NCBI RefSeq assembly: GCF_900475675.1
Contig: NZ_LS483403.1
Span: forward strand, 992,001-1,056,000
DNA from: Streptococcus lutetiensis
Lineage (GTDB): Bacteria; Bacillota; Bacilli; Lactobacillales; Streptococcaceae
Length of the DNA: 64,000 nt
Direction of reading: 5' to 3'
Part shown: piece after piece, positions 1 through 10,516 of the stretch
Numbering within the stretch: the stretch's first letter is position 1
How the letters are laid out: each line of letters begins with the position of its first letter
Notes under the pieces: generated by a model
Told to the model about the DNA's origin: nothing
What the model saw: only the letters and a program-made list of their open reading frames with translations
The model's database searches: none
Translations under genes and position numbers: made by a program

Positions 1-1049
1 TTAATGTTCCTATGGTAACCGAAGAACCTTCTGTGGTTGCTGCTGCTAGCATTGCAGCTAAAATCATCAAACGTTCTGGAGGTTTCAAGACTCAAGTTCA
101 CTCTCGTAAAATGATTGGGCAAGTTGCTCTTTACGACGTTCCAAATAAAAGTGCTGCTAAAAAAGCCATTGTCGAACACACAGAACAATTAATTAGCCTA
201 GCAAATGATGCACACCCTTCTATCGTTAAACGTGGTGGCGGGGCACGCGAATTGAGCATCGATGAAAAAGACGACTTTTTAATTGTCTACCTAACGGTTG
301 ATACTCAAGAAGCTATGGGCGCTAACATGGTTAATACCATGATGGAAGCTTTAGTTCCAATCTTAGAAGAATTATCAGGCGGTAAAAGCTTGATGGCTAT
401 TCTATCAAACTACGCAACAGAATCTCTTGTTACCGCAGATTGTCAAGTTGACCTTCGCTACCTCAGCCGTAACAAGGAGGAAGCTCAAAAGTTAGCTAGA
501 AAATTCCACTTAGCTAGCAAATTAGCCCAAGAGGATGTTTACCGTGCAAGCACGCACAACAAAGGTATTTTCAACGGTATTGATGCAGTCGTTATGGCAA
601 CTGGAAATGACTGGCGTGCTATCGAAGCAGGTGCTAACACTTACGCTTGTAAAGATGGCCAATACCGCGGTCTAGCAACTTGGACATTTGACGAAGAAGC
701 GCAAGTTCTCCGTGGCCAATTAACCCTTCCAATGCCAATCGCAACACGTGGTGGCTCAATTGGTCTTAATCCAACAGTAAAAATTGCGCACGACCTTCTT
801 GGTCATCCCGATGCCAAACAGTTGGCACGAATCATCGTCTCAGTTGGTTTAGCACAGAACTTTGCTGCTGTTAAAGCTTTAACCTCAACTGGTATTCAAG
901 CCGGTCACATGAAATTACAAGCTAAATCACTTGCACTTCTTGCTGGTGCCAAAGATAAAGAAGTCTCTGAAGTTGTAAAAGCTTTACTAGAAGCTCCGCA
1001 CATGAATCTTGAGACTGCGCAACACATCTTACTAAACTTGCGAAATTAA
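1..1049 (+). CDS. mvaA: Hydroxymethylglutaryl-CoA reductase, 5'-truncated by window edge
   Basis: This is the C-terminal part of a class II HMG-CoA reductase, which makes mevalonate from HMG-CoA in the mevalonate pathway. The reading frame is open from the first bases of the window (NVPMVTEEPSVVAAAS), so the true start lies upstream. The TEEPSVVAAAS stretch carries the family's active-site glutamate, the ACKDGQY stretch its lysine, and QAGHMKLQAKS near the end its catalytic histidine. About 348 residues are visible of a usual ~425. The rest of the pathway (mvaK1, mvaD, mvaK2, fni) lies convergently about 1.3 kb downstream; mvaS is not in the window. Family assignment is firm. Confidence 0.95.
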   Translation, partial: NVPMVTEEPSVVAAASIAAKIIKRSGGFKTQVHSRKMIGQVALYDVPNKSAAKKAIVEHTEQLISLANDAHPSIVKRGGGARELSIDEKDDFLIVYLTVDTQEAMGANMVNTMMEALVPILEELSGGKSLMAILSNYATESLVTADCQVDLRYLSRNKEEAQKLARKFHLASKLAQEDVYRASTHNKGIFNGIDAVVMATGNDWRAIEAGANTYACKDGQYRGLATWTFDEEAQVLRGQLTLPMPIATRGGSIGLNPTVKIAHDLLGHPDAKQLARIIVSVGLAQNFAAVKALTSTGIQAGHMKLQAKSLALLAGAKDKEVSEVVKALLEAPHMNLETAQHILLNLRN

Positions 1050-1064
1050 ACAAAAAATTTAATA

Positions 1065-1102
1065 AGTGAGTCGTGTCTAATGGGCATGGCTCATTTTCTA
1101 TT
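1065..1102 (+). terminator. Weak terminator after mvaA
   Basis: GAGTCGTGTC and GGCATGGCTC can pair over ten positions if G-U wobbles are allowed, and the stem is followed by a T-rich tract. It lies 16 nt after the mvaA stop. Several wobbles make it a weak call; the perfect palindrome just downstream may be the real terminator. Confidence 0.4.
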
Positions 1103-1113
1103 TTCAGGCTTGT

Positions 1114-1142
1114 GAAAAAATTGTCCACTGGACAATTTTTTC
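1114..1142. terminator. Perfect 14-bp inverted repeat, likely bidirectional terminator
   Basis: Two 14-nt arms (GAAAAAATTGTCCA and its exact complement) surround a single C. The A and T tracts lie inside the arms, as in bidirectional Rho-independent terminators. It ends one base before the -35 box of the next gene, so it could also act as an operator at that promoter. Confidence 0.6.
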
Positions 1143-1171
1143 TTGACTTTAATTTTTGATAATTATATAAT
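1143..1171 (+). promoter_or_regulatory. Sigma-A promoter of the DUF1836-trhA pair
   Basis: TTGACT and TATAAT are separated by exactly 17 bp. Transcription would start about 30 nt before the DUF1836 start codon at 1211. Confidence 0.75.
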
Positions 1172-1210
1172 CTAGTTATAGATACTAGATAAAGAGGTAA
1201 ATATAAATTT

Positions 1211-1654
1211 ATGAAATCAAATTATCCAAAATGGTCTGAATTACCAGAGATTGATTTGTACTTAGATCAAGTACTTCTTTACGTTAATCAAGTTGGAAAA
1301 GCCAATCAACAGGATGAAAAAGGCTTGACAGCTTCTATGATAAATAATTATGTCAAACATGGTCACTTAGAAAAACCTGTTAAAAAGAAATACAATCGTA
1401 AGCAAGTAGCTAGATTGATTGTCATTACTGCATTGAAAAATGTTTTTTCTATCCAAGAAATCAGCCAAACTTTGGCACTCTTGATCGATGAAGACCAGTC
1501 ACAAAAACGCTACGATGACTTTGTCGCTTGTATGAATGGTGAAAAAATGGATGATTTACCACCTGTGGTTGTCTCAGCTTGCCAAACGCTAAAATTATAT
1601 TTTCAAACCCATGAATTGGTTCACGCATTAGAAGGAGAATCCCATGAAAACTAG
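1211..1654 (+). CDS. DUF1836 family protein
   Basis: This is a 147-residue soluble protein matching the DUF1836 family of Firmicutes, whose function is unknown. The region SMINNYVKHGHLEKPVKKKY, followed by NRKQVARLIVI, looks like a MerR-like helix-turn-helix, so a DNA-binding role is plausible but inferred. It has its own promoter (TTGACT-17-TATAAT) and overlaps the following hemolysin III gene by 11 nt, so the two are probably translated together. Nothing ties it functionally to the mevalonate genes that flank it. Confidence 0.8.
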   Translation: MKSNYPKWSELPEIDLYLDQVLLYVNQVGKANQQDEKGLTASMINNYVKHGHLEKPVKKKYNRKQVARLIVITALKNVFSIQEISQTLALLIDEDQSQKRYDDFVACMNGEKMDDLPPVVVSACQTLKLYFQTHELVHALEGESHEN

Positions 1655-2300
1655 CATGACTCTAAAACTTAGTAAACGCCTTTCTTTTGGTGAAGAGGTT
1701 GCAAATAGTATCACTCACGCTGTCGGTGCTGTTGCAATGCTGGTACTCTTGCCAATTACAGCTATTTACAGTTATCGCCACTATGGCATGCAGGCTGCTG
1801 TTGGGATGTCAATTTTTGATATTAGTTTGTTTTTGATGTTCATGTCATCAACAATCTACCATTCAATGCAATATGACTCACCACAAAAATTTGTTCTACG
1901 TATTATCGACCATAGCATGATTTATATTGCTATTGCTGGTTCTTACACGCCAGTTGCTCTTTCACTTGTCGGTGGCTGGTTAGGTTACTTAATCATTGTC
2001 TTGCAGTGGGGAGCAACAATCTTTGGCATTCTTTACAAGATTTTTGCTAAAAAAATCAATGATAAATTCTCACTCTTTCTTTATTTGCTAATGGGTTGGT
2101 TGGTTGTCTTTATCATTCCAAGTATTATTAGTAAAACTGGTGTTGTCTTTTGGAGTTTGATGCTTGCTGGTGGTTTAGCTTACACAATTGGTGCGATTTT
2201 CTACGCTAGAAAACGTCCTTATGACCACATGATTTGGCACTTATTCATCCTGCTTGCATCTATCTTACAATACATCGCAATCGTGCATTTCATGTTGTAA
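1644..2300 (+). CDS. Hemolysin III family (PAQR/TrhA) membrane protein
   Basis: A 218-residue integral membrane protein with about seven hydrophobic segments. Conserved PAQR-family positions are visible: EEVANSITHAVG near residue 20, SSTIYHS near residue 70, DHSMIYIAIAGSYTP near residue 90 and HMIWHLF near the C-terminus. The histidines and aspartate are those thought to bind a metal in this superfamily. Bacterial TrhA proteins have been linked to membrane homeostasis; direct haemolysis is doubtful despite the name. It overlaps the DUF1836 gene and ends at a strong terminator. Confidence 0.85.
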   Translation: MKTSMTLKLSKRLSFGEEVANSITHAVGAVAMLVLLPITAIYSYRHYGMQAAVGMSIFDISLFLMFMSSTIYHSMQYDSPQKFVLRIIDHSMIYIAIAGSYTPVALSLVGGWLGYLIIVLQWGATIFGILYKIFAKKINDKFSLFLYLLMGWLVVFIIPSIISKTGVVFWSLMLAGGLAYTIGAIFYARKRPYDHMIWHLFILLASILQYIAIVHFML

Positions 2301-2303
2301 TAT

Positions 2304-4316
<2,013 letters not shown>

Positions 4317-4317
4317 C

Positions 4318-5253
4318 TTATAATTCCTTAGTTCGTGAAACAATGACACGATAGTTTTCTTCAAAACGTTTTGTCAAACGTTCCAAATCTTCTTCCAAAC
4401 AAAGAACTTTGACGTTTGGTCCTGCATCCATCGTGAAATAACATTTCTCACCTTCTGAACGCAGTTGTTTAACGAAGTCCATTGCTTTGTAACTGTCATC
4501 CGTCAAATAATTGAATGGTGGGTTTGCGTGTGTGTTGGTATCGTGCATAGCTAGGGCATTACGCTCTGTCAATTCTCCAACACGTTCAAAATCATTATCT
4601 TTAAGATAGACAAGCATATCTTTGTAATCTTGTTCAGATTGTTTCACCCAATCTGCAAAAGTTGTTGACGTTTCAACACAACGTTTCATACCTTCACGGC
4701 TAGAAATTGGTTTCTTACTATCGCTTAATACAAGCATAATCATAGCAAGCTTGAGGTCAGTTTGAACTGGGTAAACCTCACCAGAATCTTTGTCCCAAGC
4801 AGCAAGTGGTCCAAAGAATGAACGTGATGATGAACCTGAAGCAAATTTGGCTTTTTGTGCCAGCTCTGCTTGATTTAAGCCAGTTTCAAAAAGTTCATTA
4901 CAAGCCTTTACAAGTGCTGAAAGTCCACTTGAACTTGATGATAAACCTGCAGCGGTTGGCATGTTATTGCTAGTTTCAACTTTGACAAATTCGGAACGTC
5001 CACCACGGTACTGGTCAATGATGGCAGAAATTTTAGCATGCTCTTTCTCGTCTTGCAAAACACCGTTAATGTAAAATTCATCGTGGCTGGCTGAATCTGG
5101 TAAAAAGGAAACACTTGTTGTGGTAAACATATTTTCCAGTGTCAACGAAATACTGCTGGTTGCTGGAATCATCTTAGCTGCGTCAAATTTCCCCCAGTAT
5201 TTGATAATAGCGATATTGGCATATGATTTTACCGTTACAATTTTTCGATCCAC
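4318..5253 (-). CDS. mvaD: Diphosphomevalonate decarboxylase
   Basis: Converts mevalonate diphosphate to isopentenyl diphosphate with ATP hydrolysis and decarboxylation. The 311-residue GHMP-fold protein has the signature PTAAGLSSSSSGLSALVKAC near residue 95 and the N-terminal NIAIIKYWGK motif, both diagnostic. The start is a GTG that lies inside the end of mvaK1 (19-nt overlap) with a GGAG about ten bases upstream, suggesting translational coupling. Length is typical of streptococcal enzymes. Confidence 0.95.
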   Translation of the reverse strand: MDRKIVTVKSYANIAIIKYWGKFDAAKMIPATSSISLTLENMFTTTSVSFLPDSASHDEFYINGVLQDEKEHAKISAIIDQYRGGRSEFVKVETSNNMPTAAGLSSSSSGLSALVKACNELFETGLNQAELAQKAKFASGSSSRSFFGPLAAWDKDSGEVYPVQTDLKLAMIMLVLSDSKKPISSREGMKRCVETSTTFADWVKQSEQDYKDMLVYLKDNDFERVGELTERNALAMHDTNTHANPPFNYLTDDSYKAMDFVKQLRSEGEKCYFTMDAGPNVKVLCLEEDLERLTKRFEENYRVIVSRTKEL

Positions 5254-6113
5254 GTTTGAACCGCTCCTCCTTCTGTTAATGCTTTACTAATTTTTTCTGC
5301 TTGTGCTTTGGTCTGTGCAAGGGCGATAATACATCCTCCAAGACCTCCACCACTCATTTTGGCACCTAGAGCGCCGTTTTCTAAAGAAATCTGAACTAAT
5401 TGATCAGCTTTGTCGATGCTAACGCCAATTGCTTGTAAGTGACTGTGTGCTTTTGTCATCAAGGGACCAATTTCAGAAATAGTTTTGGCTTGAATCGCTT
5501 TTTGAACCATCTCTGTCAAGTCGCCTAAAGCTGCAAGATGTGGCAAATTAGCTTCCTCAGCTTGTGCAACTTTTTCAACTGCTTCACGAGTATTTCCATA
5601 AATACCTGTATCTGCGATAACAAGATAAGCATCCAAGTCCAAGTTAAGTGTACTAAAACCAATATTTCGGATAAAAGTAATCGCCTTGTCGCTCAAACAT
5701 GTCTTGGCATCAAGGCCACTCGGATTTGAATGAGCAATAATTTCTGCTTTATTCACCAAAATTTCAAGCGTCTCCATGTCGATGCTTTGCTCAAAATAAT
5801 CAAAGACTGCTCGAATAGCTGCAATTGAAATAGCAGCTGATGAACCCATACCTCGTTTTTGTGGAATCTCTGAACGAATGTCATACGAGACAGCGACATC
5901 TGTATGGTTAAGGTATTCTAAAGCCGCATAAACGGCAGTTGATAGGGTATCATAATAGTCGAAGTAAATTTTTTCATCAGCTGGATAGATACGACATTCT
6001 ACTTCAATTCCTTGAAGAGGAATCGCAATAGCAGGATAACCGTAAACAACTGAATGTTCACCCATCCAAATAATCTTACTATGCGCCTTTCCGACGCCAA
6101 TTTTCTTAGTCAT
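5235..6113 (-). CDS. mvaK1: Mevalonate kinase
   Basis: First kinase of the pathway, making mevalonate 5-phosphate. The 292-residue protein shows the GHMP motifs GKAHSKIIWMGEHSVVYGYP at the N-terminus, KRGMGSSAAISIAAIRAV in the middle and KMSGGGLGGCIIAL at the C-terminus. It is the first gene of the four-gene operon on this strand. Streptococcal mevalonate kinases are feedback-inhibited by diphosphomevalonate; that is family knowledge, not visible here. Promoter elements upstream (6114-6200) are not clear enough to call. Confidence 0.95.
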   Translation of the reverse strand: MTKKIGVGKAHSKIIWMGEHSVVYGYPAIAIPLQGIEVECRIYPADEKIYFDYYDTLSTAVYAALEYLNHTDVAVSYDIRSEIPQKRGMGSSAAISIAAIRAVFDYFEQSIDMETLEILVNKAEIIAHSNPSGLDAKTCLSDKAITFIRNIGFSTLNLDLDAYLVIADTGIYGNTREAVEKVAQAEEANLPHLAALGDLTEMVQKAIQAKTISEIGPLMTKAHSHLQAIGVSIDKADQLVQISLENGALGAKMSGGGLGGCIIALAQTKAQAEKISKALTEGGAVQTWIEKL

Positions 6114-6203
6114 TTTCTTCTCTTACAATTTTTATTTTACACTCCATTTTATCATTGTTCCGAAAAAAAAGCGACTTTTACTAAAATCTTCTTATCCAAA
6201 AGC

Positions 6204-6228
6204 AAAAAACCAGCCTTAGACTGGTTTA
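6204..6228 (-). terminator. Terminator of the amino acid ABC operon
   Basis: AAACCAG and CTGGTTT form a stem around TCTAAGG, followed on the minus strand by TTTTTG. The ATPase stop codon (6226-6228) overlaps the stem base. It closes the methyltransferase-ABC transporter operon and insulates it from mvaK1. Confidence 0.8.
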
Positions 6229-6984
6229 AATCACTGGGTCAATATTTAATTCTGGAATAATTCGTGTCAAGAATTGTTTGGTACGTTCTTCTTTTGGTCG
6301 TGTGAAGAATTCTTTCGGGTCACCTTCTTCTATGATATGCCCACCTTCCATAAAAATAACGTGCGTTGCAACATCACGCGCAAAACTCATTTCGTGAGTA
6401 ACTACCACCATTGTCACACCCTCTTTAGCAAGTTCTTTCATGACATCAAGAACATCACCGATTAATTCTGGATCGAGTGCAGACGTTGGTTCGTCAAAAA
6501 GAATAACCTCTGGTTTTACCGCAATAGCACGCGCAATTCCAATACGTTGTTGTTGACCACCTGATAATTGGCTTGGGTAAAAATCTCTTTTTTCTAACAA
6601 ACCAACCTTTTTTAACGCACTCTCAGCAATCGGAATGGCTTCTGCTTTTGGAACTTTTCGCGCGATGACTAAGCCTTCTAAGATATTTTCAAGGGCTGTT
6701 TTGTTGGCAAATAAATTATAATTTTGAAAGACAAATGCTGTTTTTTTGCGGATTTCAAGCACCTCTTTACGGTTAATTTTTGCCAAATCATATGTCTTTC
6801 CGTCCAACTCTAACTGACCCGAATCTGGCGCCTCAAGATGGTTTAACGTTCTCAAAAAAGTTGTCTTTCCTGACCCAGATGGTCCCAAAATAGCAACAAC
6901 ATCCCCTTTATTGACCGTCAAACTAATTCCATCTAAAACTTTCTTTTCTCCAAAAGATTTCTCAATATTTTTAACTGTTAGCAT
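6226..6984 (-). CDS. Polar amino acid ABC transporter, ATP-binding subunit
   Basis: ATPase of a PAAT-family importer (GlnQ/TcyN type). Visible motifs are Walker [12 protein letters not shown], signature [15 protein letters not shown], Walker [13 protein letters not shown] and the switch histidine VVVTHEM. The ATG at 6984 is preferred over one at 6996 because GGGAG sits five bases upstream and the product then begins [12 protein letters not shown] as relatives do (252 residues). It is the last gene of an operon that starts with a URO-D-family methyltransferase at 10357. Substrate is not determined by the sequence; cystine or another sulfur amino acid is a guess from subfamily resemblance. Confidence 0.9.
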   Translation of the reverse strand: MLTVKNIEKSFGEKKVLDGISLTVNKGDVVAILGPSGSGKTTFLRTLNHLEAPDSGQLELDGKTYDLAKINRKEVLEIRKKTAFVFQNYNLFANKTALENILEGLVIARKVPKAEAIPIAESALKKVGLLEKRDFYPSQLSGGQQQRIGIARAIAVKPEVILFDEPTSALDPELIGDVLDVMKELAKEGVTMVVVTHEMSFARDVATHVIFMEGGHIIEEGDPKEFFTRPKEERTKQFLTRIIPELNIDPVI

Positions 6985-7002
6985 AACTTCTCCCATCTTC
7001 TC

Positions 7003-7683
7003 TCAACCAATCTGAGCACGTCTTTCCAGCACTTTAAAAGCATATTGAATCAACCCACAAATCATAATATAAATCACAAAAATAACAAAGTAAGATTCAA
7101 AATAATGATAGCCATATGCTGCCTCAACCTTAGCAATCGCCGTTATATCTTTTACTGTCATTACAAAAACAAGAGAGGTACCTTTAACTAGATTAATGAC
7201 AAGATTGCAAAGATTAGGAAGAGCTTGCTTAATGGCTTGTGGAAAAATAATCCTCAAATAAGCTTGCTTTTTCGTAAGTCCTATAGCAAGTGCTGCTTCT
7301 AGTTGCCCTTTATTAACCGTCAAAAGACTCGACCGAATAATCTCTGAAAGACTGCCTGTTGTCATAAGCCCAAAAATAACAAACGCGTAATAAATAGGAT
7401 TGATGTCAAAAACGTTAAAACCAGAAGCTTTCAATACTTGATTAATCAAACTTGGAAAAAGACTATAAAAGAATAAAATCAGTAAAATAGCTGGAGTCGA
7501 ACGAATAAAGGCGAGATAAATAACTGAAAATCCCGTAACACCTTTTACTTTGTGAATACGCCCCAATGCTAGAAAAAGTGCCGGAAAAAAGCTGATAAGA
7601 ATTGAAACAATCATAATTCCTAAAGTGACCGGAATTCCTGCAAGAGCCTTGATAAACGTTTCTGAAATATAAGAAAAATCCAT
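7003..7683 (-). CDS. Polar amino acid ABC transporter, permease subunit 1
   Basis: A 226-residue HisM/TcyM-type permease with about five membrane segments. The coupling EAA loop is visible as EAALAIGLTKKQAYLRIIFP (about residues 130-150), which docks to the ATPase. It follows the other permease by ten bases and precedes the ATPase by 18. Two non-identical permeases imply a heterodimeric channel, unlike the single-permease GlnP fusion of streptococci. Confidence 0.9.
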   Translation of the reverse strand: MDFSYISETFIKALAGIPVTLGIMIVSILISFFPALFLALGRIHKVKGVTGFSVIYLAFIRSTPAILLILFFYSLFPSLINQVLKASGFNVFDINPIYYAFVIFGLMTTGSLSEIIRSSLLTVNKGQLEAALAIGLTKKQAYLRIIFPQAIKQALPNLCNLVINLVKGTSLVFVMTVKDITAIAKVEAAYGYHYFESYFVIFVIYIMICGLIQYAFKVLERRAQIG

Positions 7684-7693
7684 AATCTCCTCC

Positions 7694-8386
7694 TTAGCCC
7701 TTTTCGGTATTCAATTCATTTTCAGTCACAAGTGAAATAAAAGATAAGAAGAAGGCTAAAACCCAGTAAACAATAGCAACTGCCGTATAAGTTTCAAGAG
7801 AATAATTTCCCATATTTCTTGAAATGATGAGATTTCCTTCTCCCATTAAATCAACTAAACCAATCGTATAAGCAAGTGCAATATCTTTTAAAAGATTAAT
7901 AATCGCTGTCACAATATTTGGAAGTGCAATTCGAAACGCCTGCGGTAAAAGAATTCTAATAAAGGTTTGATATTCTGTCAGACCAATGCTAAGTCCAGCC
8001 TCTAATTGCTCCTTAGGTAGAGCTTGATAAGATGACTTAAAAACTTCAGAAATGCTTGCACCAAACAGCAAAGTCATTGCCAAAATGACAAATACCGCAC
8101 GAGACCAGCCATTCACATCGATGCCAAGCCACCATTCAATAAAACGAGGTAAACCATAAAACACAAGAAAAATGAGAACAATCGGTGGCGTACATCTCAA
8201 AATAAAAACATAATCTTTTGCGATTTTAGAAAAGCTAGCTTCTCTCGATATTTGTGCATAAGCTAGTAAGAAACCTAATAAGCTCCCTAATAAAACAGTC
8301 ACAACTAAAATCCAAAGAGTGAGAGGCAAAGCTGACAAGATTTCAGGAATAACTCTTATCACACGAGACGGTTCATAAGAAACCAT
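7694..8386 (-). CDS. Polar amino acid ABC transporter, permease subunit 2
   Basis: A 230-residue permease of the same family with the EAA loop EAGLSIGLTEYQTFIRILLP. An upstream GTG lies inside the GGAGG ribosome-binding site, so the ATG at 8386, five bases after GGAGG, is taken as the start. It partners with the permease encoded just downstream and is nine bases past the substrate-binding protein gene. Confidence 0.9.
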   Translation of the reverse strand: MVSYEPSRVIRVIPEILSALPLTLWILVVTVLLGSLLGFLLAYAQISREASFSKIAKDYVFILRCTPPIVLIFLVFYGLPRFIEWWLGIDVNGWSRAVFVILAMTLLFGASISEVFKSSYQALPKEQLEAGLSIGLTEYQTFIRILLPQAFRIALPNIVTAIINLLKDIALAYTIGLVDLMGEGNLIISRNMGNYSLETYTAVAIVYWVLAFFLSFISLVTENELNTEKG

Positions 8387-8395
8387 AGGCACCTC

Positions 8396-9274
8396 CTAAT
8401 CTGTTACATAACTAAAGACATCTTCTCCAAAGTATTTTTCTGAAAGTTTTGCAATCGTACCGTCTTCCTGCAATTCTTTAACTGCTTTGTCATACTCTTT
8501 TGCAAATTCTTTGTTAGTTGAATTTTTGTGAATCAACGGATAAGTTTCAATTCCCTTATATGGGAACCATGTTAATTGATCAGCGTACTGATGATAAGCA
8601 CCATCTTCTTTTTGAACCGCTTCTTCAAATGATAATTTAATTGAGAAATAAGCATCGTAACGACCTTCAAGAACCCAAGCATAGGCATCAGCAACAGAGA
8701 AACTTTCTGACTCAGTCAATTCAATCTGATTTTTAGCTTTCTTATTGTATTCTTGAATCACATTGTATTGAGCATTTTGAGGGGAAATTGGCACTAACTT
8801 ACCACCGTTTTTTGCAAAAGAATCAATATCTTTGTATTTAGATTCGTCCTCTTTTCGAATAGCAAAGCCAATAACACTTGCACCGATAGCTTCATCAGGA
8901 ATAATGAATTTTTGAGCACGTTCTTCAGTGTACCAAGCACCTTTGACACCAATATCATATTTGCCAGATTCAAGTCCAATCAACAAATCTTCATCACTTG
9001 TTCCAGTGTAATCGAATTTATAGTTTTTCAATTTTTCATCAATAGCTTTCAATACCGCAACTTCAAAACCATCGCTATCACCTTTTTCATTGATATAATC
9101 ATATGGAACATAGTTTTGGTTGTGAGCGACTTGCAAAGTTGTCACTTTTTCAGAGCTTTCTGATGAACTATCTGCACTTGCTGAATTTTTCCCTGTCAAT
9201 TGACGTCCAACAATAGTTGCTGCAACAAGTGCTACGATAACGCCTCCTGAAATAATCCATTTTTTCTTACTCAT
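8396..9274 (-). CDS. Amino acid ABC transporter, substrate-binding protein without a lipobox
   Basis: A 292-residue SBP_bac_3 family binding protein: LQVAHNQNYVPYDYINEKGD, DGFEVAVLKAIDEKL, LLIGLESGKYDIGVKGAWY, and TEERAQKFIIP with the arginine that normally holds the ligand's alpha-carboxylate. The N-terminus has a lysine cluster and a hydrophobic segment (residues 7-22) followed by a Ser-rich linker, but no cysteine, so the usual lipoprotein anchor is absent; an uncleaved membrane anchor is likely. It follows the methyltransferase gene by 51 nt in the same operon. Ligand unknown. Confidence 0.88.
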   Translation of the reverse strand: MSKKKWIISGGVIVALVAATIVGRQLTGKNSASADSSSESSEKVTTLQVAHNQNYVPYDYINEKGDSDGFEVAVLKAIDEKLKNYKFDYTGTSDEDLLIGLESGKYDIGVKGAWYTEERAQKFIIPDEAIGASVIGFAIRKEDESKYKDIDSFAKNGGKLVPISPQNAQYNVIQEYNKKAKNQIELTESESFSVADAYAWVLEGRYDAYFSIKLSFEEAVQKEDGAYHQYADQLTWFPYKGIETYPLIHKNSTNKEFAKEYDKAVKELQEDGTIAKLSEKYFGEDVFSYVTD

Positions 9275-9325
9275 ATAACTCTCCTTTTTCTTTTTACCTA
9301 AAACTTTCCTTGATTTCTGAAATCT

Positions 9326-10357
9326 CTAAAATCCGACTGCTTCTTTGAGGACAAGTTCATCTGCGACGGCTTCTTTGACCCAAGCAATACGCTCAGCTGC
9401 AATGTCATTTGGCACTGTGCAGTCAGCTCCAATAACTACACCTTTTCGACCTGTTTCATCGAGAATTTCTCTAACTTTATTTTGAATCGCTTCTTTGCTG
9501 CCTTGATAAAGCAAGTCATTTTCGGTATTTCTAAATCCGCCAAGAACGGTCTTCCCGCCAAATAACTCACGACCTTCTGATAAACTAACACCTTCCAATT
9601 CAACAGCCCAATTAATCACATCAGCAGGATAACCAGTATAGTAAGCAATGTCATTTGTCGCACCTTCGTAACCGCAAATGTGAAGAATATTTGTGCCACC
9701 TGAGCTAATAGCTCGATTCAAGATATGAAGTTCACCTGGCTTAATAACATGGTCATATTCCTTACGACTCAATCGTGAGTCTTGCAAATTTTGAACACTG
9801 AGATAAATGCCATCAACACCTACTTCTTCAATCAAACGTTTCGTTAATAAGCCAATATCAAAGGCAATCACATCAAGAACTGTCTTAGTCAACTCAGCAT
9901 CTTCTTTGATAAAATTTTCGATAATCGTATCACCATTACCACCTTTTCCTGCGAGATGCCATTTGAGATAAGTCGCGGGGGCAAAAATATTATAAAAAGA
10001 GGCAATATCTTCAGGAAAATCGTCACGGATTTTTTTAGCGAGCTCAATTTGCTTTTCAATCCATGGATGATTTTCACCGATTGATGTGATACCTTCGAGT
10101 TCTTTAATGGAAGTAATTCCTTCACGAATTTGTTCGTTTGGATAAGTGAAGAAACCATCACTCATGATTTTGACAAAATCATGATTAACGTCAGCGATAA
10201 ATTTTTTGTGACCAGTAATATTTTTATTAAAAATTTCTGGATTAAAACCATCACTTCGTTCCTCATCAGTTGTAAAGTGATGCCAGAAGCCGACTGGAAC
10301 CTTGTCAACTGATTCATTCTTAAATGCCTGTAAAACCCATTCTCTTTTTGTTGTCAT
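9326..10357 (-). CDS. URO-D superfamily zinc methyltransferase (not HemE)
   Basis: This 343-residue protein belongs to the uroporphyrinogen decarboxylase superfamily. Streptococci make no haem, and the sequence carries H226-x-C228 (LHICGYEG) and C313 (GADCTVPND), which match the zinc triad H-x-C...C of MtaA/MtbA/CmuA methyltransferases that activate a thiol acceptor. I infer methyl transfer to a thiol such as homocysteine or a cofactor; no corrinoid protein is encoded nearby. It starts with AAGGAG eight bases upstream and heads an operon with a complete amino acid ABC importer. The promoter region carries a 45-bp element repeated at the neighbouring promoter beside a LysR gene. The physiological role is unknown. 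Confidence 0.85.
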   Translation of the reverse strand: MTTKREWVLQAFKNESVDKVPVGFWHHFTTDEERSDGFNPEIFNKNITGHKKFIADVNHDFVKIMSDGFFTYPNEQIREGITSIKELEGITSIGENHPWIEKQIELAKKIRDDFPEDIASFYNIFAPATYLKWHLAGKGGNGDTIIENFIKEDAELTKTVLDVIAFDIGLLTKRLIEEVGVDGIYLSVQNLQDSRLSRKEYDHVIKPGELHILNRAISSGGTNILHICGYEGATNDIAYYTGYPADVINWAVELEGVSLSEGRELFGGKTVLGGFRNTENDLLYQGSKEAIQNKVREILDETGRKGVVIGADCTVPNDIAAERIAWVKEAVADELVLKEAVGF

Positions 10358-10387
10358 AATGTCATCTCCTTTGCAATTGGTATGGCA

Positions 10388-10460
10388 ATTATACTATCAC
10401 GCTTTAGAAAACTTGAAAAATCTATTTTATTTATGCTTGGCCATAAAGATTAGTTATGAC
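10388..10460 (-). promoter_or_regulatory. Promoter and operator copy A for the methyltransferase-ABC operon
   Basis: On the minus strand a TATAAT (10388-10393) lies about 18 bp after a TTCAAG hexamer. Upstream of it, 10413-10459 is a close copy of the element at 10767-10813: the first ten bases are identical and 28 of the first 34 match, including a TGG(C)CATAA core. The position just upstream of and over the -35 fits a LysR-activator site; the regulator would be the LysR gene at 10944. Binding is inferred. Confidence 0.6.
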
Positions 10461-10480
10461 CTTAAAAATTATGATGACAC

Positions 10481-10514
10481 AAAAAAAGAAGCTGAGCACT
10501 TTTATCCCAGCTTC
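10481..10514 (-). terminator. Terminator of the small membrane peptide gene
   Basis: GAAGCTG and CAGCTTC form a stem with a 13-nt loop, followed on the minus strand by a T7 tract. It lies three bases after the stop of the 64-residue gene, making that gene monocistronic. Confidence 0.8.
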
Positions 10515-10516
10515 CT

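Noticed and set aside
4317..4364. 16-residue N-terminal extension of mvaK2
   Set aside because: It lies inside mvaD and lacks a ribosome-binding site, whereas ATG 4316 has AAGGA at eight bases.
9326..10357. Calling the URO-D-family gene hemE (haem synthesis)
   Set aside because: Streptococci lack the pathway, no haem gene is nearby, and the H-x-C...C zinc triad fits the methyltransferase branch.
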